From Pezicula radicicola (Eukaryota > Ascomycota > Leotiomycetes > Helotiales > Dermateaceae), in contig PDUO01000002.1 of NCBI GenBank assembly GCA_003008705.1, positions 1,444,898 to 1,508,897 on the forward strand: a stretch of DNA of 64,000 nt, in the 5' to 3' direction. The position numbers and the translations under genes were made by a program. Below the pieces are notes generated by a model. It saw only the letters and a program-made list of their open reading frames with translations, was not told where the DNA came from and did no database searches. Position 1 is the first letter of the stretch. Each line of letters begins with the position of its first letter. This document shows, one piece after another, positions 1 to 12,574 of this stretch.

Positions 1-769
1 TCTCAAATATGATCTCTGCAATAACAGTAGGTCTCTCAGCGATGAGATGACAACTCAAAGCAATTCCTCCAACAGGCGTCATTGCGCTCTCAATGTCTGC
101 AGCTGTAGTTCCAAAGGCAAAGTTCTTAGCCATTACAACGTAAGGTCCAGCTAGTCCGCGAATTGATATTCCGGCTGATGGCTTTGGACTGCTAACAATA
201 TTGAACTGGCTATTCAGGGCTGGCGATGAGCTTGAGGTATTGAGAGCGTTGTAAATTCGGTCGTTGCGACTAGCTTTCGAAGCCCTGGCGCCATTTGGTG
301 GAAGTTTCGTACGAGAGGCAGACGGATTGTTCAGCGTGTGAAGATCGTGGGTCCATTCAGCATCAACATTTCCAGCAGCTGGCTTAGTATTCGGTCTGCT
401 TTGTTGCTTCTGCACTGCCTTGGGTGTGTTCGCGGTAGTGCGCTGCATAAGATCGTCAGCCGCGCATCCTCAATACTAGAGCGCACGTCTGCCAAATTAC
501 CTTTTGCACACCAATTCTGCTGGCAAGAGATGGTCCTGTACCAGGTTTGCGATTTGCTATTCCGGCTCCAGGTGCGCTCGACCTGCGTCCTCTTCCATTG
601 CCAAAAATCTCCTTAGCCAGAGCTTCGTTTTTGCGGCGCTGTCGATCTGTACAAAAACGGATCAGTAAAACGCTATGAGATAGAAGATATGCAGTACACT
701 GGTACGATTTCTTTCCTTACCTTGATTGATGATGGCGTCGAACTCAACGGCAGTCTTGCCAGGCGCCAT
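1..769 (-). CDS. RRM-domain RNA-binding protein (5' part, runs off window)
   Basis: The gene starts at 769 and reads leftwards off the window, so the C-terminus is missing. Exons are 721..769, 501..646 and 1..442; the introns 647..720 and 443..500 both have GT-AG ends. The N-terminus MAPGKTAVEFDAIINQ runs into a basic stretch (RQRRKNEALAKEIFG), then SLASRIGVQK, a WTHDLH motif and a serine-rich linker. The last visible part is the start of an RNA recognition motif (IRGLAGPYVVMAKNFAFGTT, then VGG). This architecture matches a fungal family with a conserved MAPGK N-terminus and one C-terminal RRM, distantly like Yra1/ALYREF mRNA-export adaptors. The export role is inference. A stop after RIGVQK in the unspliced frame is removed by the second intron, so the gene looks intact within the window. 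Confidence 0.8.
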
Positions 770-2563
770 GGCTAAATCTGAATTGTTAGTTGACTGGTAG
801 ATTAGTAGCCGGGGTCTCTCAATATGGTTCTCCCTGCTCTGAGTGCAAAGAATAGTCGGTCTGTCTGCAGTGCAGCTGCGCCAGAGTGTTGTGAGATCTT
901 TGACAGTTAGGTACGTTAAGATGGATCCTGGGGTGATAGAGTGAGTGTCTGGCTTGGTTGAGAGGAGGCAGCGCGCAACCTTCGCGTGTATGCTCTGTAA
1001 TGCCCTCCAAATATTTATTTAAGTAGCGGTAAACCGCGGCAAACTAGGCTCTATGATTGGCCTAGATGTCTTCAGATGGTCCAAATCTGAAAACTCACCC
1101 GACATTTATGTGATAAAGTTCTTCCGTTCCGGGTTTATTCGATGACAACGTATGGATGACAAGATTTTTTTTACGGCTTTAGAACTATATCAATATGAGA
1201 TATAGCCTTATTTCAAATGATTCTTTGTAAAGTAATCTTAACGGTATCTTGCTTACTTTGAGAAAATCACTTAATTTGATTTTAACCTACTACATATTTG
1301 ATTTAGTAATTTGGGTAACCCTCTCGAGTTTGATAATCTACTTGATTTTAGGTACCGGTATCTCAGTTAATTACTAGAATAGCTCACTTATTTGAGTAAA
1401 CTATCTCTTATATGTCAATATAGCTTTAATCAGAATTGTTACTGTAAGACGAGGGCGAACTAACTATTCTTTCTTTCCCTGCAAGCCCCTCTCGGCCCCT
1501 TTCCTTTAGCGACCAGTATTAGCTAAGAGCCCTCGTAGATCAACTTAAGTATCTCACCCAGCCCTACCTTCGCAAGCAAACCTTCCAGGAGAAACTTAGG
1601 ATCGTACAATAACAGCGGTGAAATGGACAATAATACAAAACAAACAGAAGACCTAGACGCGAATTACTATATATTGTTATTGAGCGTAAGGCACTTTAAT
1701 GTAGTGAGTCTTGTTCTACTTACTCTACTCTTCATATAATCTAGAAATGTTTTATATTTTTAAGGTACTTTGCCGGGCATGGAGGAGAGGAGTTTATGGC
1801 GACAGTATTAGCATCACAACTTCTAAAGGTTATTGATCTACGTACCATCGGATGGTTTAGCGAGCACTTTTGGAAATATGCCAGTTAACAATTCGGTGTC
1901 CACTCGCGTTCTTCAAAACCTTTGAATAAGAAGTATTTCTATAAAAATACCACAGTTATCGGTTCTACGCTGCTGTGTGAAATCGGAGTTTTGCTCCTAA
2001 AAGATACTATTTGCAATCAGTCCATGTCCATGCTTCATTTTCATATTTTGTGGCTTAAGTTCTGCCCAGCTATCATTTAAGATGGGTAGGTACTGAAGGC
2101 AACTTCGCCTTATCATATAAACATCACCAAGGTATGCAACTTAATCTTTAAAGGACATTAATATTCCGTCGAAAGAGGCGAAGATTCCTCGCAGTTGCTT
2201 TGTACGTACGTGAAGCATACATAATACGATGAACATTGGTTGGTCTGAGATGAGGCGATATAATGCTATTGTACATTCATGACTGATGTCCTCACTGATG
2301 TAGTACTGTACAAAGTCTATTCGTTTCGCTAGACTGGCAACGTTATGCCAAAAATTTACACTGGGCAATTAAGACATGCCTACTTTCTTCAACAAAATTT
2401 CTGTCTCTCCCCTAATTTTTACAAATCCCCCTCGTGGCTTCTACAATTCCGTATTTGCAGCCTCAATTCGCATCATCATGAACCGATTCCTATTAATGAC
2501 CTCGTTCTCACATATTTTGACTGTGGCAATTAGGTAGTGCCTGTAGAGTTTTGCCGTGATACT
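770..2563. other. Non-coding gap, mostly AT-rich
   Basis: The first 250 bases are the likely promoter and leader of the RRM gene. From about 1020 to 2500 the DNA is AT-rich with scattered stops in all frames and no recognisable domain. A slightly more GC-rich island around 1440-1640 does not encode anything I recognise. An old, mutated repeat is possible but I cannot name it. Confidence 0.5.
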
Positions 2564-4693
2564 TTATTCGACGGCGCGGATAACCTCACTGTCTGAAGCA
2601 AGACTGGAGTCTCCACTCTGGATAGACAGACGTTGCTTTGGCCTACTGGCATTTCTGAGATGCTGCTGATAGCGGGTTTCCCACGCGGCCAACTTAGAGC
2701 GGTGCTTCGTGAGCTCCGAGTACAAATTTCTTTCAACCAAAGCCTTATTCATACAAAGGTCGTAGGCGGCAATCATTTTGCGCCATAGACCAAGTGCTTG
2801 TTCATAGTGCATCTGATCGTCCTTGCCATCTCTAGGTTTTAGAGGGCGACTGTAGATTGAATTCTCGCCATAATTCATCATAGACTTGATGTTGTAGATT
2901 GAAGGATCAAGGCGATGGAGCGCACGAAGAATTTGCTGACCCAGAGCATATTTTGACTCGGTATCGCTGTTCTTTCCAGCAAATGCCGGTGCATTTATTG
3001 CAACTTCGAGATACGTCTGCAGGACAACCAAATCTGGCTTTTCCATATTTTGTTGCATCAGGTCAAGAATCTTGCCAGCGTTTGCAAAACAATTGCGGTT
3101 GAGCTTGTCACGCACACAAGTTGATATAGCGATGCGGAAATGTTTGACTTGTAGGTCGGTGGGAGGCATTTGTCGAAGAACCTCCACTGCTTCTGTACTT
3201 GCTCGAGCGATCCGGAGAATTCGAAGGTAAGCGGCATAATTCTCCGAATCCGGGAAGATCTTGTGTTTGATTGTCAATATCTCCCAGTACTTTGTTGCCG
3301 GACCCTTCAATTTCATAACCAGCATTGCTTGCATGATAAGTGAAAGAACATTCCTCCCCGGCCTTGCATAGGTAATGGTCTTCTTTGAGGGCACAAGCGG
3401 GGGAGAGAATACATCAATCGCAGTTGCTGTCGGGTCAAGCTGTGTCTCTGGCATGTGCGGTTCCTCCGAGGAACCTCCTTGACTCGTTACACCTCTAGAA
3501 GCCTCAGTTTGTTTGTATCGATCGGCCTTCTCTATTGCATCCCGAGATGAGGTGCCTATTCGAGGTAGCTGGCGACGGATATTCATCGTTTGCTCTATGA
3601 GAGAGAATATGTCATCGTTGTCCCTTGCATTGCCAGTGAGCAAGATACGACCCATCCCACATACCAGCTCCTCGTCAATTTTGAGGTCTCCTGCACGCCA
3701 ACGTTCTGTGATATCAAGCCACATTTTCCTTGCATTTAGAAGGACCTTTTCTAGATTCTGCCGTTTCTGCATCGGAGTGATATCGCCTCGCAAATCTCCA
3801 GCAGCATGGAAACGCATTGCGTTGAAAATAATTGTAAACGTCCAGTTGTCCGGTGCCCTCATACCATCCCGAGGCATATCCCCAGCAATTGCGAATAATG
3901 CATCCATGTCTTGGGCACGCGCGCACAATTTTAGAACAGCGTTCAGATGTATTACTGTCGGTCTTACGGCGGAGTTTGGTGCCAACATCGCATAATATAC
4001 TGCCATTCCTTTTGCGAGGGCTGATTTCGTGTCTTCATGTTCGGCAAACCCCCTGAACAACATGGTATACGTATATGTATCCGGAACTTGGGCTCTTTTC
4101 TTCATCTACATGAATGGTATGGTTAGTTTAGACATGAAGAATCTGTATCTCATTCGTCTTACCTCATTATATAATTTGACAGCGGCAGTCATCCTGCCTT
4201 TGCTCATATACCAATCGATTAAATGATTCCAACTAACAGTACATTGAACATCTTTACTTGCAGCTCGTACCGTTTCGAGAGCAGTTTCAGCATCATCTTC
4301 GCGCAGCATTCGTCTGATATCGTCTGCTAATTTCAAAGGGTCCTTCAGATACTTTAGATGCTGTCGCATATTCGTTGGTTCCAGCTTTCGTTTGTGCGCC
4401 GGTGTGGTCCCTCTGGACGCCAGCCATTGTTGCCTTGGGTTGACAGAATTTGATTCCTTGTAGGGCGTCTGGTTGGAAGCATATTGGCGAGGGCGAGGTA
4501 TTCTGGGCTTTGTCGTGGTATAAGAGTCTCTTTCGTTCTCGTCAGAGATGGTACGCTGTGGCTGCGCAGAGTATCTTCGTCTGAAGGTACCATCTCGTGT
4601 GGCAATAGATTTTCTGATGGGAGAAGACAGGGAAGCAGAATCTCCGATGAGAGTCTGTAGACAATGCCTCATACAGCCTTGGCAAGTCAACAT
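2564..4693 (-). CDS. Mitochondrial pentatricopeptide-repeat (PPR) protein
   Basis: There are two exons, 4163..4693 and 2564..4105, with a 57-nt GT-AG intron (4106..4162) in phase 0, giving 690 residues. The N-terminus is basic and rich in Ser/Arg (MLTCQGCMRHCLQTLIGDSA), consistent with a mitochondrial presequence. Helical-repeat signatures follow: TVSWNHLIDWYMSKGRMTAA, then across the junction KLYNEMKKRAQVPDTYTYTM and PTVIHLNAVLKLCARA. Later sequence has further helical hairpins and a charged tail. This fits fungal PPR proteins that bind mitochondrial RNA or the mitoribosome small subunit, of the CCM1/DMR1 type. The exact orthologue is not certain, so no symbol is given. It is divergent from POL1, with about 310 bp between the two start codons. 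Confidence 0.8.
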
Positions 4694-4820
4694 CTCGAGC
4701 TTGAGATGATTCGAGTACGAGTGCTAAGGTCAAGCAAAATACGACCTTGAAGTCGTTTGCTCCTGTCACAATCATGAACTTTTCCCTCGGCTAAAGGTTT
4801 ATCCATCCCGTGCAGGGATT

Positions 4821-4910
4821 CGCGTTACGAGTACAATTTCGCGTTCGCGTTGGCGTTGTGAATTTAAGGTAAAGGCCTGAGAGCGCGTCCTTAATTCCCC
4901 AATCTCGCGT
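4821..4910 (+). promoter_or_regulatory. Cluster of five CGCGT motifs upstream of POL1
   Basis: CGCGT occurs at 4821, 4840, 4846, 4884 and 4906, all in the same orientation, 95-184 bp before the POL1 start codon. CGCG-core sites (ACGCGT and relatives) are the binding sites of the MBF/DSC1 G1-S factor in ascomycetes. Function here is inferred from the clustering and from the identity of the gene. The divergent PPR gene shares this interval. Confidence 0.45.
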
Positions 4911-5004
4911 ACCTCTCTGCCAACCTCCGTACTTGTACTTTTCAATTACACTTTGGACATTGTATGTTGGACATGCCCTGAAATAAACACTTGATATCTT
5001 CACA

Positions 5005-8000
5005 ATGTCTAAAGCTGCCAACGCACGGAACAAATTTGCAGAACTTCGTGCTCTACGGGCGTCAGGAAAGTCACGTCTTGAATCATACGAAGTCCACCAG
5101 GAGGAGGACCTGTACGAGGAGGTTGACGAAGATGGCTATAAGAAGGTCGTTCGGGAGCGTCTCAATCAAGACGACTTTGTTATAGATGACAATGGAGAAG
5201 GATATGCAGATGATGGGCGCGAAGAGTGGGACAGGCGAGCTGGCTACGATACTGAGAGTGAGGAGGATCTACCAGTGAAGGGCAAAAATGGCAAAGCCGG
5301 TATGTTTTCTCGATTCTACAAACAGGCAAAACTGACTATGAGATAGCAAAACGGAAACGCGAAGAAGACAAGGCCAAGAAGGAAAGTATGGAAAAGGGCA
5401 TCAGCAATTACTTTACGAAAGGACCAGTGACTGCTCAGCCCAAGGCTAAGGTAAGCATCCACGATATGCAAATTTATTTCCCTACTGACACGCAAAATAG
5501 CCTGTCAAAACCAAAGCAGATGACGATTTCCTTGCAGACCTCCTAGGCGAAGTAGATACCAATATTCCTCGGCCAGTGGTATCACAGTCCTCAAGGGCGA
5601 GTAAGAAGATAGATAAGCGCAGGACGAGAGCACCTTCTCCCTCGATTGACCATGTATCCAAGAGGACGAAGGTGGTTGATAGCAGACCGGCTACGCCTCC
5701 AGTGGAAGCAAACTTCGGCGACGATGGTGATTTCATGGATGGCATGGATGACAAGGATATACTCATGAGTGATCCTCAGCCTTCCTCGCCAGTTGTCAAA
5801 GCTGCCGAGAGGAAGTCAAAGGTCACCATTAAAGCGGAAGATGACGACGACGAAGATATGATGGAGGTAGCTCAAGCTGATGGTATCGCGATGGCCAGTG
5901 TGAACATGTCTGGTACGAGGCCAGTACCCAAGATTAAGAAAGCGGAACCATATCCTTCGCCTGCGAGCTCGTCTCCAACACGAGCACCGACAGACAGTGT
6001 CGACGCTTCAGCTTGGAACAATGTTGCCAGTAGACTCAACGTTGTGAACAGTAGTCAATCAACTGAGTCGATGACTTTTGGAAAGCTTGATTACAACGAT
6101 GCTATTGAAGAAGACGGCAGCCTTCGAATGTTTTGGACTGACTATACCGAAATAAATGGCAGCTTATGTCTCTTTGGAAAAGTCCAGAATAAGAAGAATG
6201 GCTCGTTTGTGAGTTGTTTTGTGAAGGTAGACAATATTCTGAGAAAGTTGTTTTTTCTACCTCGAGAATACCGGCAACGAGGTGGTAGAGACACTACTGA
6301 GGAAGTTGAAATGAAGGATGTCTACGAGGAAGTGGACACACTCATGGGTAAGATGAATGTTGGTATGCACAAGATAAAGCCATGCACGCGGAAGTACGCA
6401 TTTGAGCTACCCGGAATACCAAAAGAAGCAGAATATCTTAAGCTGTTCTACCCTTACACCAGTGCGTCCCCCTAATCTCTCTTCTTACAGCATGCTAACT
6501 CTCTAGAATCTCAACTGCCAATCGACCAGACAGGAGCAACGTTTTCCCATGTCTTTGGCATAAATACGCCTCTCTTTGAGCAGTTTGTACTGTGGAAGAA
6601 CATAATGGGTCCATGCTGGCTTCGGATCGAAGATGCAGAGTTTGGAGTGTTGAAAAATGCTTCTCACTGCAAGCTAGAAGTTCAAGTCAGCCAGCCAAAC
6701 CTTATCAGCACTGTGAGCGAGTCGGATAATCTGGATGCGCCGCCGCTCACAATCATGAGCATTGCTATGCGAACGGTCTTGAATGTGAAGGACAACAAAC
6801 AGGAAATCCTTGGAATCAGTGCACGTATCTTCCAAAATGTCTCTCTCGCCGACACTACACCTGCAGACAAGCTTCCCTGCACAACATTCACGTGCATCAG
6901 GCCCGTCGGAACATCGTTTCCTCTAGGATTTGAGACAGAAGTAAAAAGTCGCACCACAGGACTTGTCAAATTAGCGAAGACAGAACAGGAAATATTGAGC
7001 TTCTTCCTTGCCCGACTCGACTTAGTTGACCCAGACGTTCTAGTTGGACATCAACTTGAGGGAGTTGACTACAGTATCTTGTTGAGCCGACTTCAAGCTA
7101 AAAAGACGCCGCAATGGTCTCGAATAGGCCGAATGAGACGTAGCGACTGGCCAAATTCAATGGGCAAAACTGGCGGTAGCTTCTTTGCGGAAAGATCATT
7201 GATTTCTGGTCGCCTCCTTTGCGATCTTGCCAATGATGCCGGTAAAACGACAATGATGAAATGTCAATCCTGGAGTCTGACTGAAATGTGCAGTCTTTAC
7301 CTACACCGTCCAGGCGAAAAGGATGTCCGGCAAGACATTGACAGTGAAGCAGCGCTTAAAACATGGGCATCAACTAAGAATGGCCTGATAGCCTACATCA
7401 CTCATTTCGAACTCGACACCTATTATATCGCAGCCTTGGCTATGAAGGTCCAACTGCTCCCTTTAACCAAAGTTTTGACAAATCTTGCTGGCAACTCTTG
7501 GGCACGAACGCTTACTGGTACTCGTGCAGAACGCAACGAGTACATTCTGCTGCATGAGTTCCATAGAAATAAGTACATCTGTCCTGATAAGGCTGTCTTC
7601 AAAGGTAGGCAGCGCGCTGAGGAAGAGGATCGAGACGAGGACAACGGAGATGTGAAGAAGAAGGATAAATACAAGGGCGGTCTGGTTTTTGAGCCGGAGA
7701 AGGGCTTGTATGACAAGTTTGTTCTTGTCATGGATTTCAACTCGCTATACCCAAGTATCATCCAGGAGTTCAACATTTGCTTCACGACAGTGGACCGGTC
7801 TTCCTTGGTAAGAACCTTTATTTCTTTTAGACGGCCTGGCTAATTTTGCATATAGTCCGATGATGAAGAGAGGGTGCCCGAGGTGCCAGTCGATCAAGAT
7901 ATGGGAGTCCTACCAAAACTTATTGCTACTCTAGTCAGCCGTCGACGACAGGTGAAGAGTTTGATGAAAGACAAAAATGCCACCACGGAACAACTTGCCA

Positions 8001-9620
8001 CCTGGGACATTAAGCAGTTGGCCCTCAAGCTCACGGCAAACTCCATGTATGGATGCTTGGGCTACACGAAGTCTCGCTTTTATGCAAGGCCACTGGCTGT
8101 TCTTACTACTTACAAAGGTCGTGAGATTTTGCGAAGTACCAAAGAACTCGCTGAGAGTAATTCTCTCCAGGTCATATACGGTGACACCGATTCAGTTATG
8201 ATCAACGCGAATGTGGACAACGTTGCAGCTGCCCTGAAGGTCGGGCATGAATTCAAGAAAGCTGTCAACGATCGTTACAAACTCCTGGAAATTGATATTG
8301 ATAATGTTTTCAGGCGTATCCTCCTGCAGGCCAAGAAGAAGTACGCAGCAATGAATATGATCGAGGTGGACGGAAAATTCGTTGAGAAGATGGAGGTCAA
8401 AGGTCTCGATATGAAGCGTCGAGAATATTGTGCGTTATCCAAGGAGGTCTCGTCTGAACTTTTAAACTTCATTCTCTCTGGCGACGAAGCCGAGGTTGCT
8501 GTTGCACGCATTCACGACTACCTCCGCGATATTTCCACGAGGATGAGAGGAGAAGATGTGCCACCAGAGAAGTGTATTCCGGTTCACAAATATATCATAC
8601 ATACCAAGCTTGGAAAGGCACCGAAAGACTACCCCAATGCGGACAGCATGCCCCAGGTTCAGGTTGCCCTGCGTGAGCTTTCTCGAGGAAAGACAGTGCG
8701 TAAGGACGATGTGATTGCCTATATTGTCACAGGCGATGGCAAGACAACATCAGAAGCTGCTGCAAAACGTTCGTATTCGCCTCAGGATGTCAACAAACCG
8801 GATTCGGGGCTTAAACCTGATATTGAGTGGTATCTGCTCAAGCAGATTTTCCCACCCGTAGAACGTTTGTGTGCAAACATCTCTGGCACCGACACAGTTC
8901 GCCTTGCTGATTGCCTCGGCCTTGATGTGCGTAAGTACAGCATCAATAACAATGGGTCAAACGGCAGCACCGAGACCGAAATTCATCCTCTGGAAAGTCA
9001 GATTCACGACGAGGTTCGCTTTAAGGATGCTTACCGCCTAACTTTAAGGTGCAGGTCATGCAAGGGAACGTTCGGGTTTGAAGGTCTTCAGGGAAGTTTG
9101 GAAAACTGTTCTCCTGCTGGTATTACATGCCGTTGCGGCCAGACTCTGTCTAACCTGTCAGTCATGGCTCAGCTCGAGCATCAAATACGACAACAGACGA
9201 GCAGGTACTATGAAGGCTGGCTGGTTTGCAATGATCAAGCATGTGGAAACCGTACTAGACAAATGAGTGTCTATGGTCATCGATGCCTGGGTCCAAAAGG
9301 GCTCGGCCATGGATGCCTTGGGAAGATGCAATATGAGTATACGGAGAAAATGATGTATAACCAGCTCCTATACTTCTCAACGTTGTTTGATGTCGAGAAG
9401 GCAAAGACGGCATCCCCCGGCACAGAAAAAGGTATGTGCTCGGTACACCCCGCTGTCAAAGCCTTGCTAATAAGATCTAGAACGCATCATTGCTCTCGCA
9501 GAGCATAATCGTGTGAGGTTTGGGACTCTGAAAGGAGTTGTGGAAAAATACTTGGATAAGTGTGGGAGACAATGGGTGGCGATGGATAGTCTGTTTGGCA
9601 AACTGGGCTTCACTGTTTGA
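5005..9620 (+). CDS. POL1: DNA polymerase alpha catalytic subunit
   Basis: This is the replicative polymerase of the Pol alpha-primase complex, which extends RNA primers at origins and Okazaki fragments in the nucleus. Six exons are read: 5005..5299, 5347..5450, 5501..6461, 6507..7807, 7856..9431 and 9481..9620, giving 1458 residues, close to yeast Pol1 (1468). Seen in order: an acidic N-terminal motif DDFLADLLGEVD near residue 140, a low-complexity acidic linker, the inactivated-exonuclease/N-terminal region (GATFSHVFGINTPLFEQF), motif A DFNSLYPSI near 863, motif B KLTANSMYGCLGY near 945 and motif C YGDTDS near 994. Near 1285-1370 are the two C-terminal cysteine clusters (CRSC...CRCG and CNDQACGN...C...C) that bind zinc and the B subunit. 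Every intron ends GT-AG and restores the family alignment. Promoter CGCGT motifs suggest G1-S control. Confidence 0.97.
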
Positions 9621-9782
9621 TAGTGGCATATCCTGAAGGCGTTGGATGGTACGGAGTTGGTGGGAGGTTCTAATGATGAGATAAGGGTATATGTTTTCAT
9701 GAATAACTAGCGGCATATCATATCAAGATGAATGGATTAGAAACTACAAAGACTTAAAATGAGGGGAGGGGATTAGAGCAGT

Positions 9783-9788
9783 CACGTG
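9783..9788. promoter_or_regulatory. CACGTG palindrome upstream of RBG1
   Basis: The context TCACGTGA lies about 150 bp before the RBG1 start. It is the bHLH (Cbf1-type) E-box. Similar sites occur upstream of the SPO12-like gene, CBF5 and RIB7. Confidence 0.35.
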
Positions 9789-9935
9789 AGAACTATTCTG
9801 CCACCCCGCCATTCACCGCTGGAAAGTGTGCTTTTCATAAGACACAGCAGGAGAAGAGGTACACTTCGTGTTCGACAGTATCAACAATTGCATATACAGA
9901 GGGTGCAGTGAGGTCAGTCCTCAAATACAGCCAAG

Positions 9936-11330
9936 ATGGTCAATATCACCGAGAAGATCAAGGAGTGAGCATTTTCTACCATGTTAAGGCCAGAACGTTC
10001 CCCGTGCTTACAATTGTGCTAGGATCGAGGATGAGATGAAGAGGACGCAGAGTAAGACTCAAGGCCTTATATATCAATTCTGTAGTGATATAACACTAAT
10101 TAAATTGCAGAGAACAAGGCAACGGGTACGAAAGAACCTCAAATTAAACCACACGTGATATTAACTCATTTCTGTCAGAATATCATCTTGGTCTATTGAA
10201 AGGGTGAGTACCAAAGTTCACCTCTACAAAATCAACTGTACTTAAAAAAAAAAAATTTAGAAAGCTAGCACGCTACAGAGCACAACTTCTGGAACCGGGA
10301 CCAGGAGCAGGCTCAGGAGGTGGAGCAGGATTCGATGTGAGCAAGAGTGGCGATGCACGAATAGCACTTGTTGGATTTCCGTCTGTGGGAAAATCAACTT
10401 TCTTATCCAAGATCACCAAGACGAAGTCGGAAGTTGCTGCTTATTCTTTCACTACTCTTACGGCTATTCCTGGTGTTCTAGAGTACGGAGGAGCCGAAAT
10501 TCAGATCTTGGATTTGCCAGGTATCATTGAAGGTGCTTCTGAGGGAAAGGGAAGAGGACGCCAGGTTATCTCAGCGGCTAAGACCAGTGATTTGATTCTG
10601 ATGGTTCTTGATGCTACGAAGAAAGCTGAGCAGAGGGCCTTGCTCGAGGCTGAATTGGAGGCGGTGGGTATACGGCTGAACAGAGAACCACCGTTAGTAC
10701 GCTCCAAGCATCTCTCTCTATTATTATACTAAACCAAATTACAGGAATATCTATCTTAAGCTCAAAGCTGCCGGTGGAATGAAGATTACATTTCAGAACC
10801 CACCAAAGAACATCGATCAGAAGATGGTTTACAATATCCTCCGCGACTACAAGATCCTCAACTGCGAAGTACTGGTCCGAGACGAGAATGTGACAGTCGA
10901 TGACTTCATCGACGTAATCATGAAAGACCATCGCAAATACATCAAATGTCTGTACGTCTACAACAAAATCGACAGCGTATCCTTAGACTTCCTGGATAAG
11001 CTAGCTCGGGAACCGCAAACCGTTGTCATGAGCTGCGAGCTGGATCTCGGGATTCAAGATGTGGTTGAGCGATGTTGGGCTGAGTTAAGATTGATGCGAA
11101 TTTATACGAAGAGACATGGTGTTGATCCGGATTTCAACGAGGCTTTGATTGTGAGGAGTAACAGTACTATTGAGGATGTTTGTGATCAGGTTCATCGCAC
11201 TTTAAAGGATACTTTTAAGTATGCGTTAGTTTGGGGAGCAAGCGCAAAGCATGTACCACAGAGGGTTGGATTAGGTCATATGGTCGCAGATGAAGATGTG
11301 GTCAGTATTGTAAGTAACTGGAGAGCATAA
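9936..11330 (+). CDS. RBG1: DRG-family ribosome-binding GTPase (Rbg1/DRG1)
   Basis: This cytosolic GTPase binds translating ribosomes with its partner Tma46/DFRP1 and relieves stalling. Six exons are read: 9936..9964, 10023..10051, 10111..10125, 10179..10203, 10261..10692 and 10745..11330, giving 371 residues. The first four exons are tiny (29, 29, 15 and 25 nt) but splice exactly into the conserved N-terminus [19 protein letters not shown] followed by [17 protein letters not shown]. The GTPase motifs are GFPSVGKST (G1), [16 protein letters not shown] (G3) and NKID (G4). A C-terminal TGS-like domain ends in SNWRA after [15 protein letters not shown]. The GTG at 10337 is not the start; it lies inside exon 5. 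Confidence 0.95.
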
Positions 11331-12105
11331 AGGTAGCATCTTCCTTGGAGTTACGGAGTTTATGGTGTGGACATCCATTTCTCACTACGTATGAACCCGT
11401 GAATGCATTTTCAACGATACTCTATTACATTCACAGCAGCATCTTAAGCCCAAGGTCTGATGTTCCTACCTTGATTGTGTGAGACACAAGCTCTTTTGGC
11501 CCGGCACCCAACAATGGTAGCTTTGCATAATATGATGAGCTTGCAAAAGTCAAGTAGAGTTGGAAGCAAATACAGATCCTTTTTGGAAGGCAATACTTCG
11601 TGGATGGATGATCGACTGATTTAAGTACCCCACTTGATTTAGAACTCACTTGATTTGGGCTCAATTTGCACCCGACTGAGGGAGATGAGCTGAAGCCAAA
11701 TCACAAACACTAAGCAGATATCACAAGTAGAGGGACAGGATTTCATGAAAAGCAAACTGTATTTGCCTATCTCCAGTATCCCGGAGCTTTGTTTGCCCTA
11801 AACAATGATCGTGCAAACCCCATGCAATGTATCCATGCTAACGCCGTCGTCATATCCCTATGCCCCGATCGTCATCTCCCAAACCAAAGTTCGAATACCG
11901 AGTGTCATAGCATTCCCATACCCTTCCATTCATGATCTAAACCCCCCCCAATCCCTATCGGCAAGAAGAGTATGATTGTGCCGCGCCAGTAATCGAAGAA
12001 TTTTGAAGTTTCGGTTTTCGTGATGATGAAAAAGTAAAAAAGTGTTTGAAATGAATCGCATCCTATCCTATCCGTACAAGAGCTTCTCTCATGGCCAAAG
12101 CTAGC
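11331..12105. other. Intergenic gap between RBG1 and the SPO12-like gene
   Basis: This is the space between two convergent 3' ends. It holds the likely 3' untranslated regions of both genes. No open frame with recognisable coding character and no RNA gene was seen. Confidence 0.5.
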
Positions 12106-12574
12106 TTATTGCTGTCCATCGGACTTCTTCTGCTCGATGTTCTCGCCAAACATTGGGCCGCCTGACATGAGGTTCTTGGTTGAGGTCTTGGCGAACAATG
12201 ACTTTGGCTTAGCCCTATTTAATGCTTATTAGCATTCTGAAACAAAGCGTGATAAAGTAGTGTATGCACAGGGAAGAGGGTATTACTTACTTGCCAACTT
12301 GCTTGCTGCGGTAAGCACTCAGCTTGGCTGTGCAAGGGCTCATAATGGTATCGGATGGAGAGATGTAAGTGCTGCCTCTGTTTGCGCCAATGATTAGCCA
12401 ACTGCATACTTTTACGTAAATTTGCGTGGAATGAGAGGTGACATACTCTTCATCAATCTTGGATTGTAAGACTTGACGATGGTACTCCATGCTCTTGACG
12501 TCGCCTTTGGCAGCCTCCTGTTGCTGAGGAGCAGATGCGTTGACATCGCGGTCGGCAAGGATGTTGGATGACAT
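12106..12574 (-). CDS. Spo12-family mitotic-exit protein
   Basis: Three short exons (12447..12574, 12291..12377 and 12106..12214) encode 107 residues. The centre, residues 48-81, carries the Spo12 family signature: ISPSDTIMSPCTAKLS, then AYRSKQVGKAKPKSLFAKTS. In yeasts Spo12 (wis3 in fission yeast) acts in the FEAR branch of mitotic exit and is nucleolar. The SP sites in the motif are likely CDK targets (inference). The introns 12378..12446 and 12215..12290 have GT-AG ends; the second has a GCTAAT branch region. An in-frame Met 20 codons upstream exists, but MSSNILADRD is preferred because the extension is low complexity. The family call rests on the motif alone, and the protein is otherwise disordered. 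Confidence 0.85.

Noticed and set aside
338..616. Plus-strand 92-codon ORF
   Set aside because: It is the antisense shadow of exons 2-3 of the minus-strand RRM gene, which explains the sequence fully.
1623..1760. Short ATG frame starting MDNNTKQTEDLDANYY
   Set aside because: It stops quickly and continues only with an imagined intron; no homology or codon signal supports it.
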